The notes under the pieces were generated by a model. The model did no database searches, was not told the origin of the DNA, and saw only the letters and a list, made by a program, of their open reading frames with translations. The translations under genes were made by a program, and so were the position numbers. Shown one piece after another: positions 10,020 to 18,650 of a stretch of DNA of 63,421 nucleotides; position 1 is the first letter of the stretch; every line of letters begins with the position of its first letter. This DNA comes from Symbiodinium natans (taxonomy: Eukaryota > Sar > Dinophyceae > Suessiales > Symbiodiniaceae). Location of the stretch: contig CAJNDS010002107.1 in NCBI GenBank assembly GCA_905221605.1, forward strand, positions 126,001 to 189,421, in the 5' to 3' direction.

Positions 10020-10124
10020 CCTCCGGCTCAAGCCGCCGACCCCGCTGGAGCATAAACCCGCTCGCATGGTTCGAAGATCATCCCAGCCTGCTCGGCAGAG
10101 TTCTGTGAAACGTTTGGTGGGGGG
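10020..10124 (+). CDS. Exon-like segment (protein unknown)
   Basis: Reads LRLKPPTPLEHKPARMVRRS... after atttaag, basic and proline-rich, into the G-rich tract. Family unknown. Confidence 0.35.
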
Positions 10125-10152
10125 GTAGGGGGTAGGACAAGCTCAAGCCACA

Positions 10153-10372
10153 GGGTGGGGGGTGGTGGTGGGGGGGGGGTGGGGGGGGGGTGGGGGGGGG
10201 GGGGGGTGGGGGTGGGGGGGGGGGGGGTGGGGGGGGGGGGGTGGGGGGGGGTGGGGGGGGGGGGTGGGGGGGGGGGTGGGGGGGGGGGATGGGGGGGGGG
10301 GGGTGGGGGGGGTGGGGGGGGGGGTGGGGGGTGGGGGGGGGGGTGTTGGGGGGTGGGGGGGGGGGGGGGGCT
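10153..10372 (+). repeat. (G)nT low-complexity tract
   Basis: About 220 bp of G runs of 3-14 separated by single T (or A). The translated poly-G/V and poly-P frames are artefacts. Strong G-quadruplex potential on this strand. Confidence 0.97.
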
Positions 10373-10803
10373 GAGGAAAAAATTGTGCACCGACCCTTCG
10401 AGGGTTTTTCACTTCCTCAAACCCATCCAACACGCCGCCAGGGTCGGCGCGATATGAAAGGATGATAATATGACCATAGAATATACTCTTTTCAACATTG
10501 TGCTAAAGTCATGGGTTCCCCGAAAAACTCCTCTGTATACTACCCTCCCCCAAGGTCGCCCCCACAGTTAAGGCTATCTAGGAGATTTATGCTTAAGTAA
10601 GGGTATTTAAGGGGGGTACCTAGGGGGTTAGTATATAGGGGGGGGGGTAGGAGGGTAACCCCATGATAAAGATGTCATAGTGATTCAGAGAAATCTCGGT
10701 GTGGGGTTTGATCCTGGTGACAAGCAAGAGTTCGGACGGTTTAGAATTTAGGGTTTAGGGTTTAGGGTTTGGGGGGGGGGGTTAGGGTTTAGGGCTGAGG
10801 GTT

Positions 10804-11010
10804 GAGTACACAACAGGCCTACTTTCCAGAGCATGCTTGAAGCAGGAGCATGACTGGCGCACGCTCTAAACTCTTACCCCGAAGCTTAGTGGGTCGTGAT
10901 TTAGGGTTTAGGGTTTAGGGATAGTTTTTTCTCCCCCCCACCTCTAGTTTCAACTACTCGCCTTCTAAACCTGTAAGTGAAACACAGGCAGTTCGAAGCT
11001 ACCAAGCCTC
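10804..11010. repeat. Start of unit A of tandem segmental duplication
   Basis: Aligns by eye with 20223-20430: shared phrases include CACGCTCTAAACTCTTACCC, GGGTCGTGAT and AGCTCTAAAC-type context. Unit A carries an extra 20 bp of TTTAGGG repeat at 10901-10920, flanked by AT on both sides, where unit B reads straight through GTGATAGTTTTT. Confidence 0.75.
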
Positions 11011-11085
11011 GTCAGCAGCGTGTGCATCCACGGAATTGTGTGCTGCATCCACGGAATTGTGTACGGATTAGAGTTTTTTTACTAG

Positions 11086-11192
11086 GATGCCCAGTAGTAC
11101 CCTTATTCCCCTTTTGGGGGGTTTAGGTTCCCTTATCAACCCCTTCAAGCAAAAAAGGGCACCCTTTTTAAGCCTAGGTTACTGGGCAGCCT
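11086..11192. mobile_element. Hairpin element, family B
   Basis: ACTAGGATGCCCAGTAGTACCC on the left pairs with the reverse complement of GTTACTGGGCAGCCTAGTTTAG on the right. The interior holds AAAAAAGGGCACCCTTTTTAAGCCTAGG. Absent from the matching place in unit B, where a different element (20436-20550) lies instead. Confidence 0.55.
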
Positions 11193-11505
11193 AGTTTAGT
11201 TTTGCAATGAAGGGCTGGGTAGCATCGAGACATCAAGTTGGGCTGCCGCACCCCAGAGCCCAACCTTGCTGTGGCATTTCGGGTTTGGGGTTTGGGGTTT
11301 GGGGTGTCGGGTTTAGGGTTTAGGGTTTAGGGTTAAGGGTTTTTTAGGGATCCCTCCTTATACCCCTCTATAGAACCATGGTTTATCCAAGTACGCCCTA
11401 AACCCTAAACCCCAAGCCCCAAACCCCAAACCCCAAACCCTAAACCCTAAACCCTAAGCCCTGGGAACCCTTCAAAACTTGGAGCCCTCCCTTGCGGCGT
11501 GTCAG

Positions 11506-11596
11506 GGATCCCGGTGCGCCCCTCGAGTTCGTCCTGAATCGCCGCTCCACGGGTCCGTTCTTGCACGCGTGGGAGGTGTACCGCCAAGGAGCCTCG
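11506..11596 (+). CDS. Exon-like segment in unit A
   Basis: Reads DPGAPLEFVLNRRSTGPFL... for 30 codons after gcgtgtcag and ends exactly at GTTTAGGG, so a telomere-type unit would supply the donor. The unit B equivalent (about 21737-21795) has deletions that break the frame, so at most one copy works. Confidence 0.55.
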
Positions 11597-11714
11597 GTTT
11601 AGGGTTCAGGGTTTAGGGTTCTAGGCGGTTTAGGGTTGAGGGTTCTAGGGCGGTTTAGGGTCAAAAACGGGTGAAATTTGGGGAAAAAAAGGCTTCGGGT
11701 ACCAAGGGGTCTAG

Positions 11715-11740
11715 GAGCCGAGCTCAAGGAGAGATGGCGG
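11715..11740 (+). CDS. Micro-exon candidate in unit A
   Basis: Reads AELKERWR between gtctag and gtaatg. Very short, but both borders are good. Confidence 0.35.
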
Positions 11741-11756
11741 GTAATGCCCCCCGGGT

Positions 11757-11829
11757 TTAGGGTTTAGGGTTTAGGGTTTAGGGTTTAGGGTTTAGGGTTT
11801 AGGGTTTAGGGTTTAGGGTTTAGGGTTTC
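11757..11829 (+). repeat. TTTAGGG array
   Basis: Ten perfect units. The last unit merges into tttcag, which would be the acceptor of the next exon. Confidence 0.95.
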
Positions 11830-11831
11830 AG

Positions 11832-11893
11832 ACCATAGGGGCGGCTCCAGGAATGCTAGAGAGCCGTGGCCCGGAGAATCCCCGCTCCATCTG
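11832..11893 (+). CDS. Exon-like segment between two TTTAGGG arrays
   Basis: Reads TIGAAPGMLESRGPENPRSI. It begins after GGTTTCAG and ends at CTG|GTTTAGGG; both borders are made from telomere-type sequence. A clear case of an exon wedged between arrays. Confidence 0.55.
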
Positions 11894-11951
11894 GTTTAGG
11901 GTTTAGGGTTTAGGGTTTAGGGTTTAGGGTTTAGGGTTTAGGGTTTAGGGT
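11894..11951 (+). repeat. TTTAGGG array
   Basis: Eight perfect units following the exon-like segment; its first GTTTAG is a potential donor. Confidence 0.95.
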
Positions 11952-12166
11952 TCACAGAGTGATACCAAAGCCGTAACAAAGCCCCCCTCCCTGCGCACTG
12001 CCCACTGCTGCCCCCCCCCCCCTTCCCCAATCCCCGAATCCCTCACATTGAAGATTCCCATTCTACGCGCATAAGCTTTGTTTATTGGGGGGGTGTGGGA
12101 TGTTCGCAATCATGTGACCGCCAGGCTCACACTGCCTCTTAGCTTTGGCACGCGGTGCATTTCCCG

Positions 12167-12892
12167 ATGGTGCCAGCGAAAGTGGTACGGGCCCCAGGCC
12201 GGGTCGACAATGACTCGTTCACCACGGTGATGATCCGCCGGTTGCCTGTGGAAATGACGCCCACCAAGCTCGTTGCCATGATGGACATGGTGGTCCCAGG
12301 CAAGTTCGATTTCATCTACATGCCGTATGATCGCCGCAAGAATGTCAACATCTCCCTTGCCTTCATCAACCTCACGGACAGTAGCAGCGCCAAGGAGCTG
12401 TGCGACTACATCAACAATCTCAATGCTTGTAGGCAATGGAGCTTGGTGGCTTGCGAAAGCAGCGTGCAGAGCCTCAGCTTCAACATGGCCTACTACGTCG
12501 CGCGCTTCGGCCGGGGCGCCATTTACCAGCCGCACGCACCATGGGTCTTCAAGGACCGAAAGCGTGTGACGAGGTCTGAACTCTCCAAATTCTATGAATC
12601 CATACCTCAATGGGTGTACGAGGAGGCACAGAACTTCGTGCGGGCTGAGAAGGCTGACAACAGCAGCAAAGGCGTCCGTCGGCGCGCCAGAGGCCTCGTG
12701 TGGAAGCCAAGCTTTTTGAGCTCAAGCGGAGAAGAAGGTGTGGGGCCGGGTGAGTGTGATTCTGCTCGTGAGACACCCTTGCCCAGCATCAGGGATCACA
12801 TCATCGTGCGCTGTCACCCTGACTTGCTTCTCCATAACGGCTTGGCTGAGCAGCTTCTTGTGGAGCACGGCGAGCTCCTCATCAGCTGCTGA
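12167..12892 (+). CDS. Mei2-like RNA-binding protein, copy A
   Basis: 241 aa from the first ATG. Residues about 15-130 match the Mei2 C-terminal RRM (RRM_2 family): TTVMIRRLPVEMTP at the first strand, then KFDFIYMPYDRR (RNP-like), SLAFINLTD and the W-x-LV strand. In this family the domain binds RNA, and short forms are greatly multiplied in dinoflagellates. The tail (after about residue 165) is basic then acidic and of unknown role. The frame continues upstream without ATG to 12155, so the true start could lie in an upstream exon. No intron is visible. Paralog at 22549-23253; the last 170 nt and several internal blocks are identical between copies. Confidence 0.8.
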   Translation: MVPAKVVRAPGRVDNDSFTTVMIRRLPVEMTPTKLVAMMDMVVPGKFDFIYMPYDRRKNVNISLAFINLTDSSSAKELCDYINNLNACRQWSLVACESSVQSLSFNMAYYVARFGRGAIYQPHAPWVFKDRKRVTRSELSKFYESIPQWVYEEAQNFVRAEKADNSSKGVRRRARGLVWKPSFLSSSGEEGVGPGECDSARETPLPSIRDHIIVRCHPDLLLHNGLAEQLLVEHGELLISC

Positions 12893-13243
12893 GTATTCTG
12901 ATTCCAATGATCTAAGACAATTCTGATTCCACCTGAAATAATCTGAACAATGATGAGTCCATCTGAAATATTCTGAAGGAACCATTTGTAGGTGGTGCCC
13001 AATGTGTCCAAGCCACGAACCAACTTAAATCCTTCCAATCGCAGTATACCGAAGTACCGCGAAGTGCCTGTATCAAGGGACTACAGGAGGGACCCTTATA
13101 AGGGACCTCAGGGGTTTTTCAGGGGCAAAATAGGGGTTACTTACGGGCTATGTGGGGTCTACGGGAACCATCTACGGTGTATATGGGGCCTATATAGGGG
13201 AAGAAGCTTAAGGGCCCCTTCTAGGGGTCCCTCCTTTTGCCCC
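12893..13243. other. 3' flank of copy A and hairpin-like G/C-rich piece
   Basis: 12893-12983 contains repeated ATTCTGATTCC/ATCTGAA phrases. 13078-13230 is rich in AGGGACC/GGGTCCCT words that pair across the piece (GGGACCCTTATAAGGG versus CCCCTTCTAGGGGTCCCTCC), like pieces at 22047, 37921 and 51455. No gene seen. Confidence 0.45.
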
Positions 13244-13326
13244 TAACCCTAAACCCTAAACCCTAAACCCTAAACCCTAAACCCTAAACCCTAAACCCTA
13301 AACCCTAAACCCTAAACCCTAAACCC
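13244..13326 (-). repeat. CCCTAAA array
   Basis: Eleven or so perfect units between the hairpin-like piece and the next exon candidate. Confidence 0.95.
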
Positions 13327-13347
13327 AGGGCCCCTTCTAGTTGCTGC

Positions 13348-13396
13348 AGGGCGATGGCTCGCACGCAGAGGGCATCCCAAGCATTCTACTAGGAAC
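13348..13396 (+). CDS. Exon-like segment in unit A
   Basis: Reads GDGSHAEGIPSILLG after gttgctgcag. The unit B match (23440-23490) shares CACGCAGAGGGCATC, but there one base is added, which shifts the frame. Confidence 0.35.
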
Positions 13397-13610
13397 TACT
13401 TGGAGGTTCATGGTACTTATGAACCAATGACAATAGGGTTTAGGGTTTAGGGTTTAGGGTTTAGGGTTTAGGGTTTAGGGTTTAGGGTTTAGGGGTACTT
13501 ATTAACCGATTATAGCTGTACTTATAACCCAGTTATAACCTCCTTAAGTGCCCTGATATGGTTGTAAGTACAGTTATTACTGGTTAATACGTACCATGAA
13601 CCTCCAAGTA
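13397..13610. mobile_element. Hairpin element, family D, split by TTTAGGG array
   Basis: Long inverted repeat: ACTTGGAGGTTCATGGTACTTAT at the left and its complement (ACGTACCATGAACCTCCAAGT) at the right. A TTTAGGG array (13436-13493) lies in the left arm. After the array, GTACTTATTAACC repeats the interrupted arm sequence. Confidence 0.8.
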
Positions 13611-13612
13611 CG

Positions 13613-13754
13613 AATTGCTTAAGAACCCCCCCCGAAGAAACAAAAACTATTCTTCCTTGTAGGGGTAATCTATGGATTATTGTTTTCGTCTCATAAGGGT
13701 AATGTAGAGATTATTGCTTTTGAGTCTTGTGCGGGGCTCTTAAGCAAACAGTAG
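13613..13754. mobile_element. Hairpin element, family E
   Basis: Ends TTGCTTAAGAACCCCCCC and GGGGCTCTTAAGCAAACAGTAG are inverted repeats. Interior has ATTCTTCCTTGTAGGG and GATTATTG phrases shared with copies at 33851, 50395 and 50571. It sits directly against the family D element. Confidence 0.75.
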
Positions 13755-13851
13755 ACCACCCTCCAGAAGGTACACTGCTTCTTGGGGGACCGAAGGAACC
13801 CCTAAAAAGGGTTTATGTGGCCCAACATGTCGTAAGAGGGATTGTGGTAGA

Positions 13852-14166
13852 GTGTATGGAGGACCGAAAATTGTAGGGTTCATGTGGTCCCCGGAGATTC
13901 TCAGCATCGCTGAAGGGAACTCTGCTGAGTGGTTAAGCTGCGAAGTAGTCGAAGATCAGGGAGCTGGGCGGGGTACCTCCAACGCGCGTGAGCATGCAGG
14001 AATTCAGGATTTTGTGCGCCTGCGCACATTGAGGTCGAAGATACGAAGTGCCTTTGCTGGCAGATTTCAAACGCTCTTGACAATGGACGTCAGGGCAGTG
14101 CCCAATGTCGTGATCGCAGCATGCGGCACCACGCACCGCCTTCGTTGCAGCTTTGCCGATAGCTAG
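13852..14166 (+). CDS. 104-codon ORF in unit A, doubtful
   Basis: Open from an ATG and contains a block (AAGTAGTCGAAGATCAGGGAGCTGGG) that recurs at 23848, 24546 and, with changes, at 14357. Because the phrase is repeated in several contexts it may be repeat sequence rather than a gene. Confidence 0.25.
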   Translation: MYGGPKIVGFMWSPEILSIAEGNSAEWLSCEVVEDQGAGRGTSNAREHAGIQDFVRLRTLRSKIRSAFAGRFQTLLTMDVRAVPNVVIAACGTTHRLRCSFADS

Positions 14167-14232
14167 CACTCAGGTGAGCGTGTGGTTTGTTTTTGCTGCG
14201 GCTTCTCAGCATCCCTTGCGGGAACTTAGCTT

Positions 14233-14341
14233 CCCAGAGACTCCAAAACCCCTTAATTAAGGAATATATCTTAAATCATATTAGGGTTCCTATTATGATT
14301 TGAGGGATATACCTTAATTAAGGGGTTTTGGAGTCTCTGGG
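14233..14341. mobile_element. 109-bp near-perfect palindromic element, copy 1
   Basis: Arms CCCAGAGACTCCAAAACCCC... and ...GGGGTTTTGGAGTCTCTGGG pair almost to the centre. The unit B relative (about 24530) reads CAGCTTTGTGG with no element; here it reads AGCTT-element-TTTGTGG, giving a TT target duplication. No coding capacity, so a MITE-like non-autonomous element. Confidence 0.85.
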
Positions 14342-14427
14342 TTTGTGGTTCCGCATCGAAGTGGTCGGAGATCATGGAGCTGGGATGGCCAAACTTTTGA
14401 AGCGGTGGGCGCCTCCGTCTGCCGCAG

Positions 14428-14536
14428 CCCAGAGACTCCAAAGCCCCTTAATTGAGGTATATCCCTTAAATCATAAGAGGAACCCTAATATGATTTGAGA
14501 TCTATTCCTTAATTAAGGGGTTTTGGAGTCTCTGGG
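14428..14536. mobile_element. 109-bp palindromic element, copy 2 (inverted)
   Basis: Same length and ends as 14233-14341, but its asymmetric centre is in the reverse orientation. The empty site in unit B (about 24605) reads CTGCCGCAGGAACATG; here the element is flanked by AG on both sides. Two insertions within 200 bp. Confidence 0.85.
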
Positions 14537-14728
14537 AGGTGCTTGCAAGGAATGTCGATGTTTTGCCTAGCCACGTTGGCGAACTCTCATGTCTTTCGCC
14601 CCACTGGAGTCGCTTAACGCAGGTCGGAGTCCCGAAGTCCTTTTGCAACCGCCAGAACACAAATGCCCTTGATGGTGCACGGTAGTGGGGTGTGGGGCTA
14701 GGCCGTGAGTTTCACCGACCACTACAAT

Positions 14729-14870
14729 CTTGGTAGCCCAGTGGTAAGTGGCACCTTTTATTTTTTTGGCTTATGGGTTCCCTTTATAAAGTAGACAACC
14801 CAAAAAAGGCTTTAGGGTGTTTTTTTGTTTTTGGGTTCCCTTATTAGAATATGGTTATTGGGCTACCAAG
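14729..14870. mobile_element. Hairpin element, family C
   Basis: Terminal inverted repeat CTTGGTAGCCCA / TGGGCTACCAAG, 142 bp. Unit B at about 24800 reads ACCACCACAGTTGTCC with no element, so this is a filled site. A second member is at 51815-51930. Confidence 0.8.
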
Positions 14871-14965
14871 CGGTTGTCCAACACTCCTCTGACTATGAAA
14901 CGTTTTGGCTCCCAGAGGTCTGCTTGTCGTCAGCTGGCATAGCCGGCGAGGTGAGGTCGGAAGGG

Positions 14966-15068
14966 TTTGGGGTTGGGGTTTAGGGTTTAGGGTTTAGGGT
15001 TTAGGGTTTAGGGTTTAGGGTTTAGGGTTTAGGGTTTAGGGTTTAGGGTTTAGGGTTTAGGGTTTAGG
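14966..15068 (+). repeat. TTTAGGG array
   Basis: About 14 perfect units; not present at the aligned place of unit B. Confidence 0.95.
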
Positions 15069-15222
15069 GGTGCAATAGAAATTGTAAGTGACCCAAAAGC
15101 ACTCAATTTCATGCCATTCTGAGGAGAGTCCCCCCTGACATTGGGCTGGTTGTGGTTTGCGGAAGGATGGGGCCAGTCGGGCGGCTGAAGAAGCATGAGC
15201 CCAGGCAGGCGCGAACAAGGTT

Positions 15223-15270
15223 TAGGGTTTAGGGTTTAGTGTTTAGGGTTTAGGGTTTAGGGTTAAGGTT
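15223..15270 (+). repeat. TTTAGGG insertion with flanking AAGGTT duplication
   Basis: Sequence reads CGAACAAGGTT-(TTTAGGG units)-TTAAGGTTGCCTGC. Both other copies (25037 and 25740) read CGAACAAAGCTGCCTGC without an array. The hexamer AAGGTT at 15217-15222 and 15265-15270 looks like a target duplication. Confidence 0.8.
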
Positions 15271-15443
15271 GCCTGCAAAGTGATCTCCTTTACAGGACGA
15301 TCTGTGGTGGATAATTCAGAAGTCGGAATAATCAGTAGCAGTGTTCCCTTAAAATAGTCCCTCTGCATTTATACTTTATCAAAGCCCTAAACACAAAAAC
15401 CCTAAATTCTTAAGGCCCCGTTGCTTTACGCGAAACGCGTTCA

Positions 15444-15531
15444 GCTGGTACAGGAGGCATACGCCTCGATGGTGAGGAGTCGTTGGTGGCCAGGGCCTGG
15501 CCGAGAACGGACAAGGAAAAAGCAAACCCAG
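15444..15531 (+). CDS. Exon-like segment in unit A
   Basis: Reads LVQEAYASMVRSRWWPGPG... between gcgttcag and CCCAG|gtacta. In both unit B copies about 25 bp of this segment are replaced by a CCCTAAA array, which destroys the exon there. Confidence 0.55.
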
Positions 15532-15755
15532 GTACTATACTATCTAGGGTTTAGGGTTTAGGGTTTAGGGTCTACTTGGCTTTCTTCTGGCTGGCTTTTC
15601 GAAATTTAGGACTTTAACCTTTTGGGTTTCTGTAGAAACTACAAGAAGGAGCCCAAGAGTCAAATTTTTTTAAGAGGGTTGAGGTTTTAGGGTTTAGGGT
15701 TTAGGGTTTAGGGCTTAGGGTTTAGGGTTTAGTCAGCCAAGTATATGGGTCGGAA

Positions 15756-15866
15756 TTTGGGGATGTTCCCCCTTGCCCTTGTACTAACAGTCCTAAATTG
15801 GGATTGTTGTAGGGGGGGTACAATAATCCCATTACGGACTGCCAGTATAGGGGGGCACATCCCAAA
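15756..15866. mobile_element. Hairpin element, family A
   Basis: Ends TTTGGGGATGTTCCCCCTT and GGGGGGCACATCCCAAA are inverted repeats of about 18 bp. Relatives at 18651, 26466, 28118 and 31820, with partial copies at 3299 and 28460. Confidence 0.8.
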
Positions 15867-16339
15867 GGGTCGGACTAATTTTTAGGGTTTAGGGTTTAGG
15901 GTTTAGGGTTTAGGGTTTAGGGTTTAGGGTTTAGGGTTTAGGGTTTTAGGATTACTACTCTTATTCCAATATGGTCCCTATGGAACCATACCATACGAAA
16001 CCCTAGTCCAATTATATTCTATTTACGAAGTATCTTTCAGAGGGTGTTAAGGGCCCTCCTAGCCCCCTAAGCCCTAAACCCTAAACCCTAAACAAAACCC
16101 TAAACCCAAAACCGTAAACCCTAAACCCTAAACCCTGAATACCCCCTTAAAGGGGTTTGCGGGGGGGTCGCCGACCTCGTGCCGGCAATGCAATCCCTTC
16201 CGCGAGGGTTACTACTAGGGTTTAGGGTTTAGGGTTTGGGGTTTAGGGTTTAGGGTTTAGGGTGTGGTGTTTAGGGTTTAGGGTTTGGGGCTTGGGGTTT
16301 GGGTTGGGGTTTGGGGTTTTGGACATCCCCCCTACTGCT

Positions 16340-16470
16340 GGTCAAGTTTTGAAGGCCCAAAGTGTCACTTTGAAAGGAGCGCCGCTGTTCCCCTGCGTGA
16401 GCTTCTGCACCAACCACGTGGGCCAGAGACCCAGCGGCTGTTTGTGGCAGGGGGCATTTGTTGTTTAGCG
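16340..16470 (+). CDS. Coding-like segment duplicated in unit B
   Basis: Reads QSVTLKGAPLFPCVSFCTNH... The unit B match at 26955-27020 reads the same up to NHVG and then diverges. Conservation of frame suggests it was coding when duplicated. Family unknown. Confidence 0.4.
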
Positions 16471-16824
16471 TCTGCATGGCTGAGATACCTCAAAGCCACT
16501 CCACCACTTCGTAAGCTGACACCTCTCTCAAGAATAACACGACCCTGACCAAGAATGGCGACGGGAGCGCGACTAAGTAAATAACGAACCGCTGTAGCAA
16601 CCAAGAAATGATCCTAATACAGGGGCCTCAATACTTCGAATAGGGTTTGGGGATATTATCGCATTGTACTGGTAACTATTCCGACCCCTATATTACACGC
16701 ACCAAGCCCAGAAAGCCCACAACCCCAAACCAAATCAAGAAAAAGAGCCCTAAACCCTAAACCCTAGACCCTAAACCCTAAACCCTAAACCCTAAACCCT
16801 AAAACCCTAAACCCTAAACCTCAG

Positions 16825-16928
16825 CTGTCCCCATGGGTAGGTTGCACTGCCACGCTGACACATCTTGGACCTCCACCGGATGACATCGTGCCGCCACTGC
16901 TTCAAAGGGACTTGCAGTACGTCATGAG
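16825..16928 (+). CDS. Exon-like segment (protein unknown)
   Basis: Starts after aaacctcag and reads LSPWVGCTATLTHLGPPPDD... to about codon 34, ending GTCATGAG|GATTGG (GA-type donor). One of the better exon candidates of unit A. Family unknown. Confidence 0.5.
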
Positions 16929-17018
16929 GATTGGGTTTCCGGGTTTAGGTTTTTGGTTTTTGGTTTTAGGGTTTAGGGTTTAGGGTTTAGGGTTCAGGGT
17001 TTAGGGTTAGGGTTCTAG

Positions 17019-17064
17019 CGGGGGAGGCAATGCTGGCAGTCATCAAGTCCGGTTTCAAAAAAGG
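17019..17064 (+). CDS. Short exon-like segment
   Basis: Reads GEAMLAVIKSGFKK after ggttctag. Flanked by degenerate arrays. Confidence 0.35.
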
Positions 17065-17145
17065 GTTAGGGTTCTAGGCGGTTGAGGGTGTAGGTTTTGG
17101 ATTTAGGGTTCAGGGCCAGGAGCTCAGTTCCGGTTTCCAAATGGT

Positions 17146-17253
17146 TGCTAAAACTATATTCCCCTTGAGAATTATTCTTTATTTTGTTTATATAAAACCC
17201 AAGAGGATATTAAACATACTATTCTTAAACTAATGTTCTAAGGGGAGTATAGA
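17146..17253. mobile_element. Hairpin element, family F
   Basis: Ends AACTATATTCCCCTTGAGAA and TTCTAAGGGGAGTATAG pair. Interior AAACCCAAGAGGATATTAAA is shared with the copy at 19121-19218. Confidence 0.7.
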
Positions 17254-17255
17254 AA

Positions 17256-17378
17256 AGCGTTGAAAACGACGTGGCTGAGAATCTTGCATCTTACATCGCT
17301 TCACAGGAGCCATCGAAGATGACAGTGCCCGCTGAAGTCTTGCTTGCACTCCCCCCCAAGAAAATCAAAAAAGAGTAA
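17256..17378 (+). CDS. Coding segment with C-terminal KKIKKE and stop
   Basis: Forty codons (SVENDVAENLASYIASQEPS...) ending in a basic tail and TAA, then TTTAGGG repeats. Looks like the last exon of a gene. It starts immediately after the family F hairpin. Family unknown. Confidence 0.5.
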   Translation, partial: SVENDVAENLASYIASQEPSKMTVPAEVLLALPPKKIKKE

Positions 17379-17509
17379 ATAGGGTTTAGGGTTTAGGGTT
17401 TAGGGAATAAACAAAACAAGAAACAATCCCAAACCCAATGTTCTGAGACCCAAGCTCCTTAACACACCTGCAGCCCTAAGTCCTACCCACTCTCAGAAAA
17501 AAGCCCCCC

Positions 17510-17540
<31 letters not shown>

Positions 17541-17560
17541 AAACCCTCAAAGCTCTGAAG

Positions 17561-17662
17561 CCTCGAAGCAAGGTACCCTGGGATCCAGAGTTTTCTGGGG
17601 ATGAGATCGCCTTCTTCAAGGGCGAGCCAGAGGATCAGGGCTTCAGTGCGTCAGGGTGTTAG
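17561..17662 (+). CDS. Coding-like segment (protein unknown)
   Basis: Reads KVPWDPEFSGDEIAFFKGEP... for 33 codons to TAG. Acidic and aromatic, coding-like. Acceptor not clear (follows a C/A homopolymer tract 17506-17540). Confidence 0.45.
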   Translation, partial: PRSKVPWDPEFSGDEIAFFKGEPEDQGFSASGC

Positions 17663-17700
17663 GGCGTACAAGAGGGGCCGGACTAGTTGCTAGTCGTAGT

Positions 17701-17990
17701 GTCCCCTAAACCCTAAACCCTAAACCCTAAACCCTAAACCCCCTAAACCGAAACCCTAAACCCCAAACCCTAAACCCCAAACCCCAAACCCCCCCAAACC
17801 CCAAACCCCAAACCCCAAACCCCAAACCCCAAACCCCAAACCCCAAACCCCAAACCCCAAACCCCAAACCCCAAACCCCAAACCCCAAACCCCAAACCCC
17901 AAACCCCAAACCCCAAACCCCAAACCCCAAACCCCAAACCCTAAACCCTAAACCCTAAACCCTGAACCCTGAACCCTAGGCCAAAAGGCC
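17701..17990 (-). repeat. CCCCAAA variant array
   Basis: Core at 17757-17939 is about 25 copies of CCCCAAA (TTTGGGG on the other strand), flanked by ordinary CCCTAAA. The 67-aa GFGVWGL frame across it is an artefact of the 7-mer. Confidence 0.95.
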
Positions 17991-18048
17991 TAAGCCCCCA
18001 ACCCTAAACCCTAAACTACCCTAAGCCCTAAACCCTTAAACCCTACCC

Positions 18049-18113
18049 GAAGCTTGCAAAAGAGTGGCCCACGCACGGCTGCGACACTGCAGCTCTCCCT
18101 GGGGCCCCGAGAG
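18049..18113 (+). CDS. Exon-like segment
   Basis: Reads ACKRVAHARLRHCSSPWG... and ends at GAG|gtcgct next to a TTTAGGG array. Basic. Family unknown. Confidence 0.4.
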
Positions 18114-18117
18114 GTCG

Positions 18118-18236
18118 CTTAGGGTTTAGGGTTTAGGGTTTAGGGTTTAGGGTTTAGGGTTTAGGGTTTAGGGTTTAGGGTTTAGGGTTTAGGGTTTAGG
18201 GTTTAGGGTTTAGGGTTTAGGGTTTAGGGTTTAGGG
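18118..18236 (+). repeat. TTTAGGG array
   Basis: About 17 perfect units between two exon-like segments. Confidence 0.95.
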
Positions 18237-18239
18237 GGA

Positions 18240-18309
18240 AGACGGATTCTGCGGACCTTCGGGGTAGGAGATTAGATCCCTTGGCCGCTTTTCGTCGGTT
18301 CCACGGGCG
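18240..18309 (+). CDS. Exon-like segment
   Basis: Reads KTDSADLRGRRLDPLAAFRR.., open across the unique sequence between two TTTAGGG arrays. Borders are array edges. Confidence 0.4.
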
Positions 18310-18337
18310 TTTAGGGTTTAGGGTTTAGGGTTGAGCA

Positions 18338-18604
18338 TTGAGTCCTTGTCTTAACCCAGGGACAGGTCACTGCTGGACAGTTCCATCGGGGCACAGATGG
18401 GATTTCAATTCCTTAAGCTGGAGGAAGCTGCCCTACACCCAAAAACCCTCAGAGGCTCTGGGCCCTGTGATCACCGAGCGCGTGCACGCTAACCGGTGCC
18501 ATCTCCGTTGTACAGTGGGAGTTCTAAAGCGCCAACTGCTTTTCCTGAAATCTTTTGGGCCATGCCCATTGTTCGAGGGGTTTTTTGAGGGATTTAGGGT
18601 TTAG
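18338..18604 (+). CDS. Open segment of about 88 codons, frame uncertain
   Basis: Two frames are open over most of 18380-18500. No family recognised. It ends in TTTAGGG repeats. Probably contains an exon that begins after CTGGACAG (18377). Confidence 0.3.
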   Translation: MSPCLNPGTGHCWTVPSGHRWDFNSLSWRKLPYTQKPSEALGPVITERVHANRCHLRCTVGVLKRQLLFLKSFGPCPLFEGFFEGFRV

Positions 18605-18650
18605 GGTTTAGGGTTTTAGGGTTTAGGGTTTAGGGTTCAAGGGCTCAAGG

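Noticed and set aside
10028-10465. Poly-Gly/Val and poly-Pro ORFs around the (G)nT tract
   Set aside because: They are translations of a homopolymer-like repeat and are open in several frames on both strands.
17727-17930. 67-aa GFGVWGL repeat protein on the minus strand
   Set aside because: The period is exactly that of the CCCCAAA array; it is the array translated, not a gene.
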